The notes under the pieces are model-generated. The model was not told the DNA's origin and made no database searches. It worked only from the letters and a program-made list of their open reading frames with translations. From Campylobacter pinnipediorum subsp. caledonicus (GTDB lineage Bacteria; Campylobacterota; Campylobacteria; Campylobacterales; Campylobacteraceae): a stretch of DNA of 64,000 nucleotides. Positions 27,318 through 38,800 of this stretch are shown here, piece by piece. Both the position numbers and the translations under genes were made by a program. The stretch covers positions 1,116,001 through 1,180,000 of the forward strand of contig NZ_CP017258.1 of assembly GCF_002022005.1 (NCBI RefSeq), given 5' to 3'. Within the stretch, counting starts at the first letter, position 1, and each line of letters opens with the position of its first letter.

Positions 27318-29297
27318 TTATATTTGTCTAAGCTTTGCTATCTCATCGCGGATAGCAGCTGCTTTTTCAAATTCAAGCGCATTTGCTGCTTCAAACATCT
27401 GTTTCTTAAGCTCTTTTATTATTTTAGCTCTTTCTATAGCTGGCATTTTTTCTAATTTCTTAGCTTTTGTATACAAATTTGCATCATCATTTTGATGCAA
27501 ACTATCTTCTAAATTTCTTGTTGCACTTTTTGGAGTTATACCATTTATCTTATTATATTCATCTTGTAGTTTTCTTCTTTGAGTGGTTATGTCTATTGCT
27601 TCTTGCATTGATTTTGTAATTTTTTTACAAAACATAACAACTCTTCCGTTCACATTTCTTGCTGCCCTACCCATAGTTTGTATAAGACTAGTTCTTGAAC
27701 GCAAAAATCCTTCTTTGTCGGCATCCATTATCGCTATCAAGCTTACTTCTGGCAGATCAAGTCCTTCTCTTAATAAATTTATACCTATTAAAATATCATA
27801 ATCTCCATTCCTAAGCCCACGAATAAGCTCATTTCTTTCAATAGCATCTATATCAGAGTGCATATACTTGACCATAAGTCCAAGCTCAGTATAATATCTA
27901 CTTAATTCTTCTGCCATTTTTTTTGTTAGAACAGTGATTAAAACCCTCTCTTTACGAGCTATAACCTCTTTAGCCATATCATATAAAGTTTCAACTTGAT
28001 TATCACTATCTTTGATATCTATAATAGGATCTAGCAATCCTGTAGGTCTTAGTATTTGTTCATAAACATGTCCTTTTGAAAGTTCTACTTCTAGTTCATT
28101 TGGAGTAGCAGATACAAACAAAAAATTTGCATTTTTATTTATAAACTCATCAAATTTCAAAGGGCGGTTATCAAGAGCTGATGGTAACCTAAATCCATAC
28201 TCTACAAGAGTCTCTTTTCTACTTCTATCGCCAGCATACATGCCTCTAAATTGTGGCAGACTAACATGAGATTCATCAACTATAACCAAAAACTCACCAC
28301 CATTTAAAAGCTCAAAATAATCAAACATCGTATAAGGAGTAGCACCGCTTTTAAGTCCCGTAAGATGCCTTGCATAATTTTCAACACCCTTACAAATACC
28401 AGTTGAAGAAAGCATTTCCAAATCAAACTCAACCCTTTGTTTTAGGCGTTGCATTTCTACAAGCTTACCCTCTTTTTGATAGAATTCAAGCCTATCGTTA
28501 AGCTCATCTTCTATGCCTTTAATTGCTGTTTTTAATCTATCTTCTCTAACTATAAATTGACTTGTTGCATAAAGGGTAAATTTAGAAATATCTTTTAGCT
28601 TTTTATTATCCAAGACTTCAAAATGATACATTTGTTCTATCTCATCACCAAAAAACTCAACCCTCAAAGCTTCATCACCCCAATAAGCAGGATAAATATC
28701 CACAACATCGCCATTGACTCTAAAATTTCCACGATCAAAAAAAGAATCATTTCTTGTATAACCCATATCAACAAGCCTACTTAAGAGCTTTTTTTGACTT
28801 ATCTCATCACCAACATTAAGGTATTGAATCATACCCTGATACTCACTAGGGTCACCAAGGCCATAGTTGGCAGAAACAGAAGCTATAACAATAACATCAT
28901 CGAAACTAAGCAAACTAGCGGTCGTGCTAAGTCTAAGTCTTTCAAGCTCATCGTTTATAGAGCTATCTTTTTCTATATAAATATCACTTCTTGGTATATA
29001 AGCCTCAGGCTGATAATAATCATAATAACTTATAAAATACTCAACGTGATTTTTCGGGAAAAATCCCTTAAATTCACTATAAAGTTGAGCGGCCAATGAT
29101 TTGTTATGAGTCATTATTAGTGTTGGCATTTTTAAGTTTGCAATAACATTTGCCATAGTAAAAGTTTTACCGCTTCCAGTTACACCAAGAAGCGTATTGT
29201 ATTTATTTCCACCTTTTATACTCTTTACTATCGAACTTATAGCCTTTTTTTGATCTTCTCCTGGCTTAAATTTTGATGAAATTTTAAAATCAGACAA
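27318..29297 (-). CDS. uvrB: UvrABC system protein B
   Basis: UvrB is the damage-verifying helicase of nucleotide excision repair. Walker [11 protein letters not shown], the [12 protein letters not shown] beta-hairpin that inserts into [12 protein letters not shown] and the C-terminal UVR motif ([14 protein letters not shown]) are all present in 659 residues. The start is TTG, with AAGGA five bases upstream, as no ATG is near. It is divergent from the small gene at 29430. Confidence 0.96.
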   Translation of the reverse strand: MSDFKISSKFKPGEDQKKAISSIVKSIKGGNKYNTLLGVTGSGKTFTMANVIANLKMPTLIMTHNKSLAAQLYSEFKGFFPKNHVEYFISYYDYYQPEAYIPRSDIYIEKDSSINDELERLRLSTTASLLSFDDVIVIASVSANYGLGDPSEYQGMIQYLNVGDEISQKKLLSRLVDMGYTRNDSFFDRGNFRVNGDVVDIYPAYWGDEALRVEFFGDEIEQMYHFEVLDNKKLKDISKFTLYATSQFIVREDRLKTAIKGIEDELNDRLEFYQKEGKLVEMQRLKQRVEFDLEMLSSTGICKGVENYARHLTGLKSGATPYTMFDYFELLNGGEFLVIVDESHVSLPQFRGMYAGDRSRKETLVEYGFRLPSALDNRPLKFDEFINKNANFLFVSATPNELEVELSKGHVYEQILRPTGLLDPIIDIKDSDNQVETLYDMAKEVIARKERVLITVLTKKMAEELSRYYTELGLMVKYMHSDIDAIERNELIRGLRNGDYDILIGINLLREGLDLPEVSLIAIMDADKEGFLRSRTSLIQTMGRAARNVNGRVVMFCKKITKSMQEAIDITTQRRKLQDEYNKINGITPKSATRNLEDSLHQNDDANLYTKAKKLEKMPAIERAKIIKELKKQMFEAANALEFEKAAAIRDEIAKLRQI

Positions 29298-29389
29298 ATT
29301 TTCCTTCTTATATATTTTGTATTTATAAAATTTATTTTATATATTTTAACACAACTTTTTTATTTATTATGAAAATTTTATAGACTATA

Positions 29390-29398
29390 TGATAAAAT
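29390..29398 (+). promoter_or_regulatory. Extended -10 promoter of the 29430-32228 operon
   Basis: TG-A-TAAAAT about 31 bases before the first small gene, on the plus strand. Confidence 0.45.
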
Positions 29399-29429
29399 AC
29401 GGCTTCAAATTTTATACAAAGGCAAAATT

Positions 29430-29663
29430 ATGTTTGATGATGAAAAAGTACTAACAACTTTAACAGGTAAAGTTAATGATTTATTGGTAAGATATGAAGA
29501 TTTATGCAAAGATAATGAAGAATTACACAATCAAATAGTAACATTAAAAGCTCAAAACGAAGCAAAAACAAATCAAATTATGCGTTTAGAAGAAGAACTA
29601 AATAAAAAGACAAATGAAACAGATGATGTTTTAAAGAAAATAGAAGCAGTTTTAAATAAATAA
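29430..29663 (+). CDS. Small coiled-coil protein (77 aa), ZapB-like in build
   Basis: Nearly the whole 77-residue protein is one predicted coiled coil rich in Glu, Lys, Asn and Leu (LTGKVNDLLVRYEDLCKDNE onward). It has no signal peptide. The size and build recall the division factor ZapB, but coiled coils look alike and homology is not shown. Its stop overlaps the start of the next gene by one base. Confidence 0.65.
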   Translation: MFDDEKVLTTLTGKVNDLLVRYEDLCKDNEELHNQIVTLKAQNEAKTNQIMRLEEELNKKTNETDDVLKKIEAVLNK

Positions 29664-29893
29664 TGAAAAACGAAATCACGCTCACAATATCATCAAAAGA
29701 CTACGTAATAACAATAGAAGATGATGAATTTGCACGAGTGCTGGAGCGTGATTTTGGTGGTTTTGTTGGAGGTAGAAAATTCCTTACACCAAAAGAGCTA
29801 TTAGATGCTTATGTTCAAAAGTGCTATGATAACTACATAAATGAGTGCCATATAAAAGAAGTCCTTGAAAATGTAGAAAAGAATTTAAAATAA
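29663..29893 (+). CDS. Small hypothetical protein (76 aa)
   Basis: The protein starts with two beta strands (ITLTISSKDYVITIED), then a glycine-rich turn (RDFGGFVGGRKFLT), and ends in helices (LDAYVQKCYDNYINE). It has no signal peptide or membrane helix. It overlaps the coiled-coil gene upstream and lies 10 bases before the pseudopilin gene. A ZapA-like partner of the upstream protein was considered but the sequence does not show it clearly. I do not recognise it. Confidence 0.65.
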   Translation: MKNEITLTISSKDYVITIEDDEFARVLERDFGGFVGGRKFLTPKELLDAYVQKCYDNYINECHIKEVLENVEKNLK

Positions 29894-29903
29894 GGGTTAG
29901 TGT

Positions 29904-30323
29904 ATGAGAAAAGCTTTTACGATGATAGAATTGGTTTTTATAATTACAATTATAGGAATCTTATCTGGCGTAGCTATCATGAAAATGAATTTTGGAAGAA
30001 CTGATGCTGAAATACAAAACGCAAAAGTTCAATTAGCATCCGTAAAATCGGCAATAATGGTATATTATAACGATAAGTTACTATTTGGAAAGCCTCAATA
30101 TCCAGAAACTTTAGATAAAGGTGGAAAATTATTTGGAGCTATCTTGCCAATAGGTAGTATCAAACCTAGTACTGGAAAAAATGGCTGGAAGACAACAAAA
30201 ACCGATGGAGAATATACCTTTACAGTATCAGGAAGAAGTGTAAAATTTAAATACGACAAAGCAAAAGGTACTTTAACTTGCGAACCAAACCCTGATACCA
30301 CTCTTTGTTCTCAATTAGAATAA
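29904..30323 (+). CDS. Type II/IV pseudopilin-like protein (competence or secretion)
   Basis: The N-terminus is a class III (prepilin) signal: short leader MRKA, then FTMIELVFIITIIGILSGVA with the conserved glutamate five residues after the expected cleavage point. A globular part of about 100 residues follows, with two cysteines near the C-terminus (LTCEPNP and TLCSQLE) that could form a disulfide. The residue before the cut is Ala, where Gly is usual. Pseudopilins of this type work in the Cts competence system of C. jejuni. Its neighbour priA gives no further hint. Confidence 0.8.
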   Translation: MRKAFTMIELVFIITIIGILSGVAIMKMNFGRTDAEIQNAKVQLASVKSAIMVYYNDKLLFGKPQYPETLDKGGKLFGAILPIGSIKPSTGKNGWKTTKTDGEYTFTVSGRSVKFKYDKAKGTLTCEPNPDTTLCSQLE

Positions 30324-30332
30324 TATAAAGTT

Positions 30333-32228
30333 TTGCAAAGTAATTTTTATTATAAAATTTCATTTCCTGGACTAAACTTAGAAATACTAACCTATAAAAG
30401 CAAGGTAGAAATATGCTTATTTAAAGCTGTGTTAGTATCTTTAAGATCAAAAAAAATAATGGGTTTTGTGATTTCAGAAACTACAGAACCTGAGTTTAAA
30501 ACACTAGAAATTTTAGAAGTTCTACCTTTTTGTTTAACAAGCACGCAAATAGAACTTTGCAAGTTTATAAGTTATTATTACACTTGTGAGTTTGGGGCTT
30601 CTCTTTCTTTGTTTGAGCCAAAAATAGATAATCAACAAAAAAAATACAACTTTACAATAAGCAACAATAGGCAAAAAATATTTAAAATTGTAAATTTTGC
30701 AAAAAAACCACTTCTAAGCAAAGAGCAACAAAAAGCATTTGAGTTTATAAAAAATGAAAAAAATAGCTTATTGTTTGGAGATACTGGCAGTGGAAAAAGT
30801 GAAATTTACATAAGTTTGATAAGAGAGGTTTTAAATGATAACAACCAAGCACTCTTTTTAATGCCTGAAATTTCATTAACACCACAAATGCAAACAAGAC
30901 TTGAAAACTATTTTGGAGACAGTATCGGTATTTGGCATTCAAAAATAACAAAGAAAAAAAAAGAACAAATTTTAAAAGATTTAATATCTGGCAAAATAAA
31001 ACTAATAGCAGGAGCTAGGTCTGCGCTATTTTTACCATTTGAAAGGCTAAAAATCATAATAGTTGATGAAGAGCATGATGATAGTTATAAAAATTCGATA
31101 TCAAATCCACACTATAATGCAAGAGATTTAGCTGTATTTTTATCATCGAAATCAGACATAAAAACAGTTCTTGGTAGTGCCACTCCAAATATTACTAGCT
31201 TTTACAAATTTCCTCATTTTAGACTAAAAGGCACATTTTTTAAATCAAATAAAAATATAATATACGATGAAACCGAAACCGGATTATCACAAACAATAAT
31301 TAACCAATTACAAAAAACACTTGCAAACAAAAAACAAGCAATAATCTGTCTTCCAACAAGGGCAAACTTTAGATACCTAACATGCAAAGAATGTGCAGAT
31401 ACAATAAAATGTCCATTTTGTAGCATAGGAATGAGTTTTTACAAAAAAGAAAACATACTAAAATGCCAATACTGCGAGTTTAAAATGTCCGTTCCAAACA
31501 CATGTGATAAATGTGGAAGCGATATGATAGAAGCAAAAAAAATTGGCACAAGTGAACTTTTAGAACAACTACAAAATGAATTCGCAAATGCAAATATTAT
31601 GAAATTTGATAGAGATGAAATAACAACACAAAATAAGCTTGTAAAAATTTTAAAAGATTTCAACAACAAAAAAATAGATATTTTGGTTGGAACACAAATG
31701 TTAAGTAAGGGACATGATTATCATAATGTTGATTTAGCTATAGTAATGGGGGTAGATGAGCTGCTTACTTATCCTGATTTTCGTGCGTATGAAAAAACCC
31801 TATCATTGGTAAAACAAGTTTCAGGAAGAGCCGGAAGAAAAGGCGATGGTACTATAATACTACAAACAAGACAAAAAGATTTTTTTAAAAAATACCTAGA
31901 TGACTATGATAAATTTATACAATACGACTTAGAATGTAGAAATAATTTATATCCACCGTTTTATAGAATTTTAAGAGTTATTATATCCCATCAAAACGAT
32001 AACACAGCCAATGAAATATTAAACAACTTAATAAGTATAATAACAAAACAAAAAAACATAAATTTAATAGGTTATGGTAAGTGTAGTATAGAAAAGATAG
32101 GTTCAAGATTTAGATATGAAATTTTAATTCGCTCAAAATCATATAAAAGCTTAATAAACACGGCTCAAAAACTAAAATATAAATATAAATATATAGATAT
32201 AGATATAGATCCTGTTAATTTTTCTTAA
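30333..32228 (+). CDS. priA: Primosomal protein N' (PriA helicase)
   Basis: PriA restarts stalled replication forks by loading the helicase. The protein has Walker A GDTGSGKSEI, the DEEHD box (IVDEEHDDSYKN), a zinc-binding region with paired cysteines (CKECADTIKCPFC, CQYC, CDKCGSD) and helicase motif VSGRAGRKGDG. At 631 residues it is shorter than E. coli PriA (732). The start is TTG, nine bases after the pseudopilin stop; an ATG is not available nearby. Confidence 0.93.
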   Translation: MQSNFYYKISFPGLNLEILTYKSKVEICLFKAVLVSLRSKKIMGFVISETTEPEFKTLEILEVLPFCLTSTQIELCKFISYYYTCEFGASLSLFEPKIDNQQKKYNFTISNNRQKIFKIVNFAKKPLLSKEQQKAFEFIKNEKNSLLFGDTGSGKSEIYISLIREVLNDNNQALFLMPEISLTPQMQTRLENYFGDSIGIWHSKITKKKKEQILKDLISGKIKLIAGARSALFLPFERLKIIIVDEEHDDSYKNSISNPHYNARDLAVFLSSKSDIKTVLGSATPNITSFYKFPHFRLKGTFFKSNKNIIYDETETGLSQTIINQLQKTLANKKQAIICLPTRANFRYLTCKECADTIKCPFCSIGMSFYKKENILKCQYCEFKMSVPNTCDKCGSDMIEAKKIGTSELLEQLQNEFANANIMKFDRDEITTQNKLVKILKDFNNKKIDILVGTQMLSKGHDYHNVDLAIVMGVDELLTYPDFRAYEKTLSLVKQVSGRAGRKGDGTIILQTRQKDFFKKYLDDYDKFIQYDLECRNNLYPPFYRILRVIISHQNDNTANEILNNLISIITKQKNINLIGYGKCSIEKIGSRFRYEILIRSKSYKSLINTAQKLKYKYKYIDIDIDPVNFS

Positions 32229-32242
32229 TTTTATCAATATTT

Positions 32243-32251
32243 TGTTATAAT
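32243..32251 (+). promoter_or_regulatory. Extended -10 promoter of cheB-cheR
   Basis: TG-T-TATAAT within TTTTGTTATAAT, about 38 bases before the cheB ATG. Confidence 0.6.
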
Positions 32252-32288
32252 TAAAAAAACATATTTAAAAATAAAAAAAGGCTATTTT

Positions 32289-32852
32289 ATGTCTCAAAAA
32301 CTTATAGTCATAGGTGCTTCAACCGGAGGACCGGGACACATCAAAAAACTTCTAAAAGATATAAATCTAAATGGTGCAACAGTTGTAATAGCACAACACA
32401 TGAACAAAATGTTTATACCATCTTTTGCTGCACAAATTGCAAAAGAGTGCAGTATAAAACTTGAAATTTTAAAAGAAAAAACTATTTTAAAAGAAAAAGT
32501 ATATGTTTGTGAGAAAAATTTTGTAATATCAGACACTCTCCCATTGTCAGCTAAACCTAATTCAGAAAACAAAACAACTTTTACACCAAATGTTGATATG
32601 CTTTTTGATTCTTGCGTTAATATATCTAAAAGTATTGATTTAATGGCGATACTTCTTACAGGAATAGGAGATGATGGAGCTAGCGGACTAGATAAACTCC
32701 AAAAAGCTGGAGCAAAATGTATAGCAGAAAATGAAGAAAGTGCGATAGTTTATGGCATGCCAAAACGTGCTAAAGAGCTAAATCCAACAATAAAGTCATT
32801 AAATTTAACAAATATAAAAAAAGAGCTGGAGGGCTTTTTAAATGTTATTTAA
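32289..32852 (+). CDS. cheB: CheB-type chemoreceptor methylesterase without receiver domain
   Basis: CheB removes methyl groups from chemoreceptors. Only the catalytic domain is present (187 residues). The triad is seen as S11 (GASTGGPG), H37 (IAQHMN) and Asp in TGIGDDGASG. The usual N-terminal receiver domain is absent, as in C. jejuni CheB, so activity is not set by phosphorylation of CheB itself. It overlaps cheR by 11 bases. Confidence 0.9.
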   Translation: MSQKLIVIGASTGGPGHIKKLLKDINLNGATVVIAQHMNKMFIPSFAAQIAKECSIKLEILKEKTILKEKVYVCEKNFVISDTLPLSAKPNSENKTTFTPNVDMLFDSCVNISKSIDLMAILLTGIGDDGASGLDKLQKAGAKCIAENEESAIVYGMPKRAKELNPTIKSLNLTNIKKELEGFLNVI

Positions 32853-33675
32853 GAAAAATAATCAGGAAACAAATAACAACAATCAAACAGAATTTCCATT
32901 ACCAACCGATATAGATGGGATTGATGATTTTATAAAAAATATAAAGGTGTTATCAGGTGTTGATCTTGAACCAAAAAGAGAAATAACAATCCAAAGACTT
33001 GAAGCTTTTGCAAAAAATAAAAGGATAAAAACTTTTAAAGAGATAGCTTCTATAATAAAATATAACTCTGAAACCAGACAAGATATCTTAAATCTAATAA
33101 CAGTAAACGAGACATATTTTTACAGAGAGCTACCCCAATTAAAAGATGTAATAACTTACGCAAAAGAACTTCCCAACGCAAATATACTTTGTGCTCCATG
33201 TTCTACAGGAGATGAAGTCTACTCGCTAGCAATGATAGCTAATGAAATGGGGATGGACCCAAAATTACTAAATATAATAGGAATAGATATTAACTCTCAA
33301 GCTATAAAACAAGCCAACTCTGGTGTTTATAACGATAGAAATTTACATAGACTTAATGATTTTCAAAAAAATAAGTTTTTTGAGCTCCAAAATGATAAAT
33401 ATAGTATCAAAAAACACAACTTAGCAAAATGTGAATTTAAAGTGTTAAATGTATTTGATGATTCTATATTTAATATAGGGAAATTTGATATTATCTTATC
33501 AAGAAACATGATGATTTATTTTGATGATAATTTTAGATTAAAATGCATAGAAAGACTACACAAGATACTAAAAGATGATGGTAGACTGTATACAGGTCAT
33601 GCTGATTTAATACCTTATACCTCGATATATAAAAAGAAATTTGGTAATGGAGTTACCTTTTACGAGAAAGACTAA
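32842..33675 (+). CDS. cheR: Chemotaxis protein methyltransferase CheR
   Basis: CheR methylates glutamates of chemoreceptors with S-adenosylmethionine. The N-terminal helical domain leads to NLITVNETYFYRE, then the SAM-binding core ILCAPCSTGDEVYSLAM and IIGIDINSQAI, and SRNMMIYFDD. The 277-residue length is normal. Its start overlaps the cheB end, so the two enzymes of receptor adaptation are translated together. Confidence 0.93.
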   Translation: MLFKKNNQETNNNNQTEFPLPTDIDGIDDFIKNIKVLSGVDLEPKREITIQRLEAFAKNKRIKTFKEIASIIKYNSETRQDILNLITVNETYFYRELPQLKDVITYAKELPNANILCAPCSTGDEVYSLAMIANEMGMDPKLLNIIGIDINSQAIKQANSGVYNDRNLHRLNDFQKNKFFELQNDKYSIKKHNLAKCEFKVLNVFDDSIFNIGKFDIILSRNMMIYFDDNFRLKCIERLHKILKDDGRLYTGHADLIPYTSIYKKKFGNGVTFYEKD

Positions 33676-33680
33676 CATAT

Positions 33681-33705
33681 ATAGACTGCTTTAAGAGCAG
33701 TCTAT
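33681..33705. terminator. Bidirectional hairpin between cheR and the TRAP permease gene
   Basis: ATAGACTGCT (33681-33690) pairs perfectly with AGCAGTCTAT (33696-33705), loop TTAAG. The loop contains the stop codon of the converging TRAP gene. T tracts are weak on both strands. Confidence 0.6.
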
Positions 33706-35751
33706 GGTATTATCATTCTTGGATTTTATCCATTGTGTTAAAAATACAAATCCGTAAATAATAGCACAAATAATATAACTAATATATTCGTTGGGTATTA
33801 TTAAATACTTAGCACATACATTTGGAACAAGTGCTAAAGGAACAACTGGAATAAGCAATAATCTTTCCCATATTCTAAGATTTGTAATAAAATAACCTTG
33901 CAATAAAGATGCAAAAGCAAACATTCCAACAACTGCCATAGCAAAAACAACAACTATCTCAATAGGATTGTTCAACCAGACAATACCTTTTGCATCATAA
34001 GGATTTAATGGATCAACAGACTCAATTAATAATAATTTATTATTAAAGAAAAAGGCAAAAGGCAAAATAGCAGTTCTTAAATCATAAAAAAATCCCTGAA
34101 CTCCAACTATAACTGGATTTGCTTTTGCTATACCAGCGGCCGCATAAGCTGCTATACCAACAGGAGGAGTATCATCGGCTAAAATACCAAAATAAAATAC
34201 AAACAAATGAACAGCAATGGCTGGAATCAAAAATCCATTTTTGGCAGCAAGTAAAAGTATAACAGGAGCCACCAAGCTAGACACAACTATATAATTTGCT
34301 GTTGTTGGAAGACCCATACCAAGCAACAAAGACATTAAAGCAGTTAAAAATAAAATAAGTATTATGTTATCTCCTGCCAACTGTTCAACCACCTCAGATA
34401 AAACCTGACCAAGGCCTGTAAGCGATATAGAGCCAACTATAATACCAGCCAAAGCTGTGGCTGCAGCTATAGTAGTCATATTTTTAGCAGCTGTAACCAT
34501 AGCCCAAAAAATATCACTAAAGCCTATTGATATATCTTCTATGCCTACCTTTTCTCCCATGGTAAGCTTTTTTACTGGTTCTTGAAAAATCATTATTAAA
34601 AACAATAATAAAATAGCATTAAAAGCAGCAGATATAGCTGATTGTTTGGCTATCAAAAGAGTATATAAAAGCATTAAAATAGGAAGTATATAATGAAGTC
34701 CACTTACAAATATTTTAAATTTTGATTGATATTCGTTATCTTTTATTCCTTTAAGACCAAGCTTACAACTTTCCAAATGCACTATAAAAAATAAAGATAT
34801 ATAACACGCAAAAGCAGGAATAATGGCAGCTATCATAACATTTGTATAACTCATACCTAAAAACTCAGCTATTATAAATGCCGCCGCACCCATAATAGGA
34901 GGCATAAGCTGGCCATTAACACCTGCAGCGACCTCTATAGCACCAGCTTTTACCCTTGTAAGTCCGGCTTTTTTCATCAAAGGTATAGTAAATGTTCCAA
35001 CTGTTACAACATTTGCAGTAGAGCTTCCGCTAACCATACCTGTAAGACCACTAGCTATAACAGATGCTTTTGCTGGACCTCCTTTAAAACGACCAAGTAA
35101 AGCAAATGCTACATTTATAAAATACTGACCTGCCCCAGCTCTTTCAAGCAAAGATCCAAAAAGAACAAAAAGATATATAAAACTTACACTAACACCTATA
35201 GGAACACCAAAAACACCCTCTGTTGTTAAAAACATATGTCCAGCAAGCTTTTGTATACTAGCACCTTGGTGCGATATAAGATCAGGCATATACTGACCAA
35301 AATAATCATACATTAAGAATATACCACAAATAATACCCAAAGCTGGTCCTAAAACTCTTCTTCCAGCTTCTATAATCACAAAAACAGCTATACATGAGAC
35401 AGTTATATCTCTTTGTAAATAATCACCAGGTCTTGAAGCAAGCCCATAAAAATCAACAGCTGGATAAACAACAACACCTATACCAACCACAAATAGCAAA
35501 ATATCATAAAATGGTAATTTAAAATGGGCTTTTTTATGTATTTTTATAGGATAAAGTAAAAATATCAACGCTATAGCAAAAGATAAATGTATAGAGCGAG
35601 AAATAGTAGTATTTAATGGAAAATAAGCAACATATAGCTGAAAGACAGACCATACAAAACATATACTAATCACAAAATAATTATAAAAATTAGAGTCAAT
35701 TTCTCTAGTTTTAACCTCAACAAATTCTTCTTTTTCTGATGGATAACTCAT
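33691..35751 (-). CDS. Fused TRAP transporter permease (4TM-12TM)
   Basis: About 686 residues with some 16 or more membrane helices, joining the small and large TRAP permease subunits in one chain. SGLTGMVSGSSTANVVTVGTFT, VAAGVNGQLMPPIMGAAAF and GLPTTANYIV are typical of the DctM part of TAXI-type TRAP systems. These use ion gradients and a periplasmic binding protein for organic-acid uptake. No TAXI or DctP binding-protein gene lies in the window, so the partner is elsewhere or lost. The ATG at 35751 is chosen over an in-frame TTG 24 bases upstream; neither has a strong ribosome-binding site. Confidence 0.87.
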   Translation of the reverse strand: MSYPSEKEEFVEVKTREIDSNFYNYFVISICFVWSVFQLYVAYFPLNTTISRSIHLSFAIALIFLLYPIKIHKKAHFKLPFYDILLFVVGIGVVVYPAVDFYGLASRPGDYLQRDITVSCIAVFVIIEAGRRVLGPALGIICGIFLMYDYFGQYMPDLISHQGASIQKLAGHMFLTTEGVFGVPIGVSVSFIYLFVLFGSLLERAGAGQYFINVAFALLGRFKGGPAKASVIASGLTGMVSGSSTANVVTVGTFTIPLMKKAGLTRVKAGAIEVAAGVNGQLMPPIMGAAAFIIAEFLGMSYTNVMIAAIIPAFACYISLFFIVHLESCKLGLKGIKDNEYQSKFKIFVSGLHYILPILMLLYTLLIAKQSAISAAFNAILLLFLIMIFQEPVKKLTMGEKVGIEDISIGFSDIFWAMVTAAKNMTTIAAATALAGIIVGSISLTGLGQVLSEVVEQLAGDNIILILFLTALMSLLLGMGLPTTANYIVVSSLVAPVILLLAAKNGFLIPAIAVHLFVFYFGILADDTPPVGIAAYAAAGIAKANPVIVGVQGFFYDLRTAILPFAFFFNNKLLLIESVDPLNPYDAKGIVWLNNPIEIVVVFAMAVVGMFAFASLLQGYFITNLRIWERLLLIPVVPLALVPNVCAKYLIIPNEYISYIICAIIYGFVFLTQWIKSKNDNTIDCS

Positions 35752-35843
35752 GCTTATTCTTATGCCTTTAATCAAATTTAAGTATAAGATTATATCAAAA
35801 AAGTTTTAAGTAGCTTATAATATATCGATATTAAGTAGAAAAC

Positions 35844-35862
35844 ACCCCCTGCAATAGAGGGT
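35844..35862 (-). terminator. Terminator of ccsBA
   Basis: On the minus strand ACCCTCT pairs with AGGGGGT (one G-U) around ATTGC, followed by TGTTTTCT, shortly after the ccsBA stop codon. Confidence 0.65.
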
Positions 35863-35869
35863 ATTTGGA

Positions 35870-38800
35870 TTATATTTTAGTACAAATTTTTCTATTAAAA
35901 TATGCAAGAACACTAACAAAAATCATTACGCCGATTATAACCCATATAAAGTTAGGGATAGGAAAACTATCGCCGGCAGCATAAGAGTGCATACCAGCTA
36001 AATAAAAGTTAACACCAAAGTATGTCATAATAATGGACCAATAAGCAAACATAGATAAAACAGCAAAAGCATATTGACTATTTATTTTTGCAACAAATCT
36101 AATATGCAATACAGCAGCATACACAAGAATAGAAACTAAAGCCCATGTCTCTTTACTATCCCATCCCCAGTATCTTCCCCAGCTTTCATTTGCCCATACA
36201 CCACCAAGAAAGTTACCAAGGGTTAATAAACTTATACCAAGTATCATAGCCATCTCGTTTATTCTTGTTGCTTCTGTTATATTTTTTAGAATTTGCGGAT
36301 TTGGTTTTTTTGTATTTGATAGTCCTATTAATACTAAGACAAAAAATCCAAGTAATGCACAAAGACCTAAAAATCCATAGCTAGCAGTTATAACAGAAAC
36401 ATGTATTGTAAGCCAATAGCTTTGCAAAACAGGAACTAGGTTTGTTATTTGAGGATCCATCCAGCTAAGATGAGCAACAAATAATGTAACACCAGCTAAA
36501 ATAGATGTTAATGCCATTGCTATAGGACTTTGTTTTGAAAAAATTATACCTGATAAACTTAATGCCCAAGCTATATAAACCATAGATTCATAAGCATTAC
36601 TCCAAGGAGCATGTTCTGATATATACCATCTTACACCAAGACCTACTGTATGAATTATAAATGCCAAGATATTTAGATAATAAATTCCCTTAAAAACACC
36701 ATTTATATTTGCACGAGGTATTAGCATTTTTATAAACACAAATATTAATAGCACAAATCCAGCTAATAAATATACAGGAGTAAGCCTATCAAATATATTA
36801 AGGCGATTAAACAATATCTCTGTATCTAGTCTTGTTTTTGAAGGCATTATCGCTGAACCATATTTTTGTTGATAATCACTTATAGTTTGAAGTGCCAAAT
36901 CAGCTTTTGACCAGTCATTACTAACAATAGCTTCATCAACAGAAACAAAATAATCTTTCATCATATTTGCTATCTCATTTGCTTCAGTCATAGGCATACT
37001 AATGAGTGCTGAGTTTGGTGCATACCAAGTATTTGATGGATCATCTTGTTTTGGGAAAATTTTAAACATTTCGCCAGTAAATACCATGTAAAAGACATTT
37101 AATCTCTCATCTATTTTAATAACATCTTTATCAAAAGTACCTCTTGAACCAGGATGCTTTCTGTTTGCCACATCAGCATATCTTGTAAGTTTATACTCAC
37201 TGCTATCATCTTTTACAATAAAAAAGTCATTGAAATTTGCATATTTTTGTTTTTCATCTACGCCAAGAACTTTTTTAACCTCTTTGCTTGTTCCAATAGA
37301 AATTATATTTTCTTGTCTCCAATAAGGCGGATCAACCATTATAGATAAAACAACTTGATTTGAGTTCAAAGAGCCTATATTATCGCTTCTATGAATTTTA
37401 TTTAAAACCTCTTTACTTACAGTATCAAAAGGCTTCATTCTTCCATCTTGACTTTGAACTAGCAATCTTCCTAATTTTTCGGCATGCTCTTTACTGATAT
37501 TTGGTAAAAAGTCAGCAGCATTAACACTTGTTGTATTTAAAGCAAAACAGGTAAAAAATACAAAAATAGCTGTCTTTTTTATAGAGTCTTGATTTATCAA
37601 TCTAGCAAGTTTCATAAATCTTGAGTTTGGATTTATGATGTTTAACAAAAGTCCCAAACCAAGTAAAAAATAACTAATATAAGTAGGTATTTTACCTGGG
37701 TCTTTATTTACAGAAAGAATAGTTCCGCGCTCATCCATATCATATGAACTCTGGAAAAATCTATATCCAGCATAATCAAGAACGTGATTCATATAAATTC
37801 TATAATCAAATTCTTTATTGTTAGGATCTTTTACCACAACATCACTAGCATAACTCATAGGTGAGTTTGAGCCAGGATATCTTTTTAGTTCAAAATCTTT
37901 AAGATACAGGCTAAAAGGTAATTTAATCTGCTGAAAACCCCATGAAGCACTAAACACTTGAGTGCCTATGATAGCCTTGGCTGGTTCTATTAGATTGTGA
38001 AAAAGAACCATCTCTTTATCTTCACCTTCATAGCTTAAATTTGCAATGATTGCATCAAACTCGCTATTTTTATCCGGAACCAATCTTCTTGCAGCACTAG
38101 AAGATAAAAACTTAGCAGAAAAATTAACACCGCCTACTGTAAAAAGATTTAAAGTTTGTAAATCAACTTTTGTATCAGCAGGCAAAGTTGTCTTTGCATT
38201 ATCAGCCATAGAAAATTTTGAAATTTCTGTATTTGAGGTAATGTAAAATTTATCATCTTTTAACTCAAATAATACATATTTTTGACCATCTTTTGGCGTA
38301 GCATTAAATAAAAAGCTAACATTTCCAGCTACAACTTCTTCTCCATCAAGCAAACTAACTTCTTCTCTTTCGCTTGCATTAGAAATAACCAACTCTATAA
38401 CAGGCTTTCCGCTTTTTTCATCAACAAATTTATAACTAGCATTTGGAACATATTCTAAAAATTTAAGCTTAGCTTGTTTTCCTTCAAGGTCAAGAGTCAA
38501 ATCAAATCCACTCTTGCCAAGAACCTCAAGCTCACGTGGAATAGAAACAGAATAATCCTTACCATTAAGTTTTGTTTCAAAGTTTATATAAGAACCTCTT
38601 GTGGTTATTATATTTGTCTCTGTATTTTCTCTAATATGAACATTACCCTCAAAACCAAAATATCTAGTTATACCAGCTCCTAGTAAAATTCCTAAAAAAC
38701 TCAAATGGAATAAAAAAGATGGTAATTTCTTTAAATTTATAAGCTTATATCTAAATATATTATAAGCCAAATTCATACCAAGTAAAAGTTGAACAGCTGC

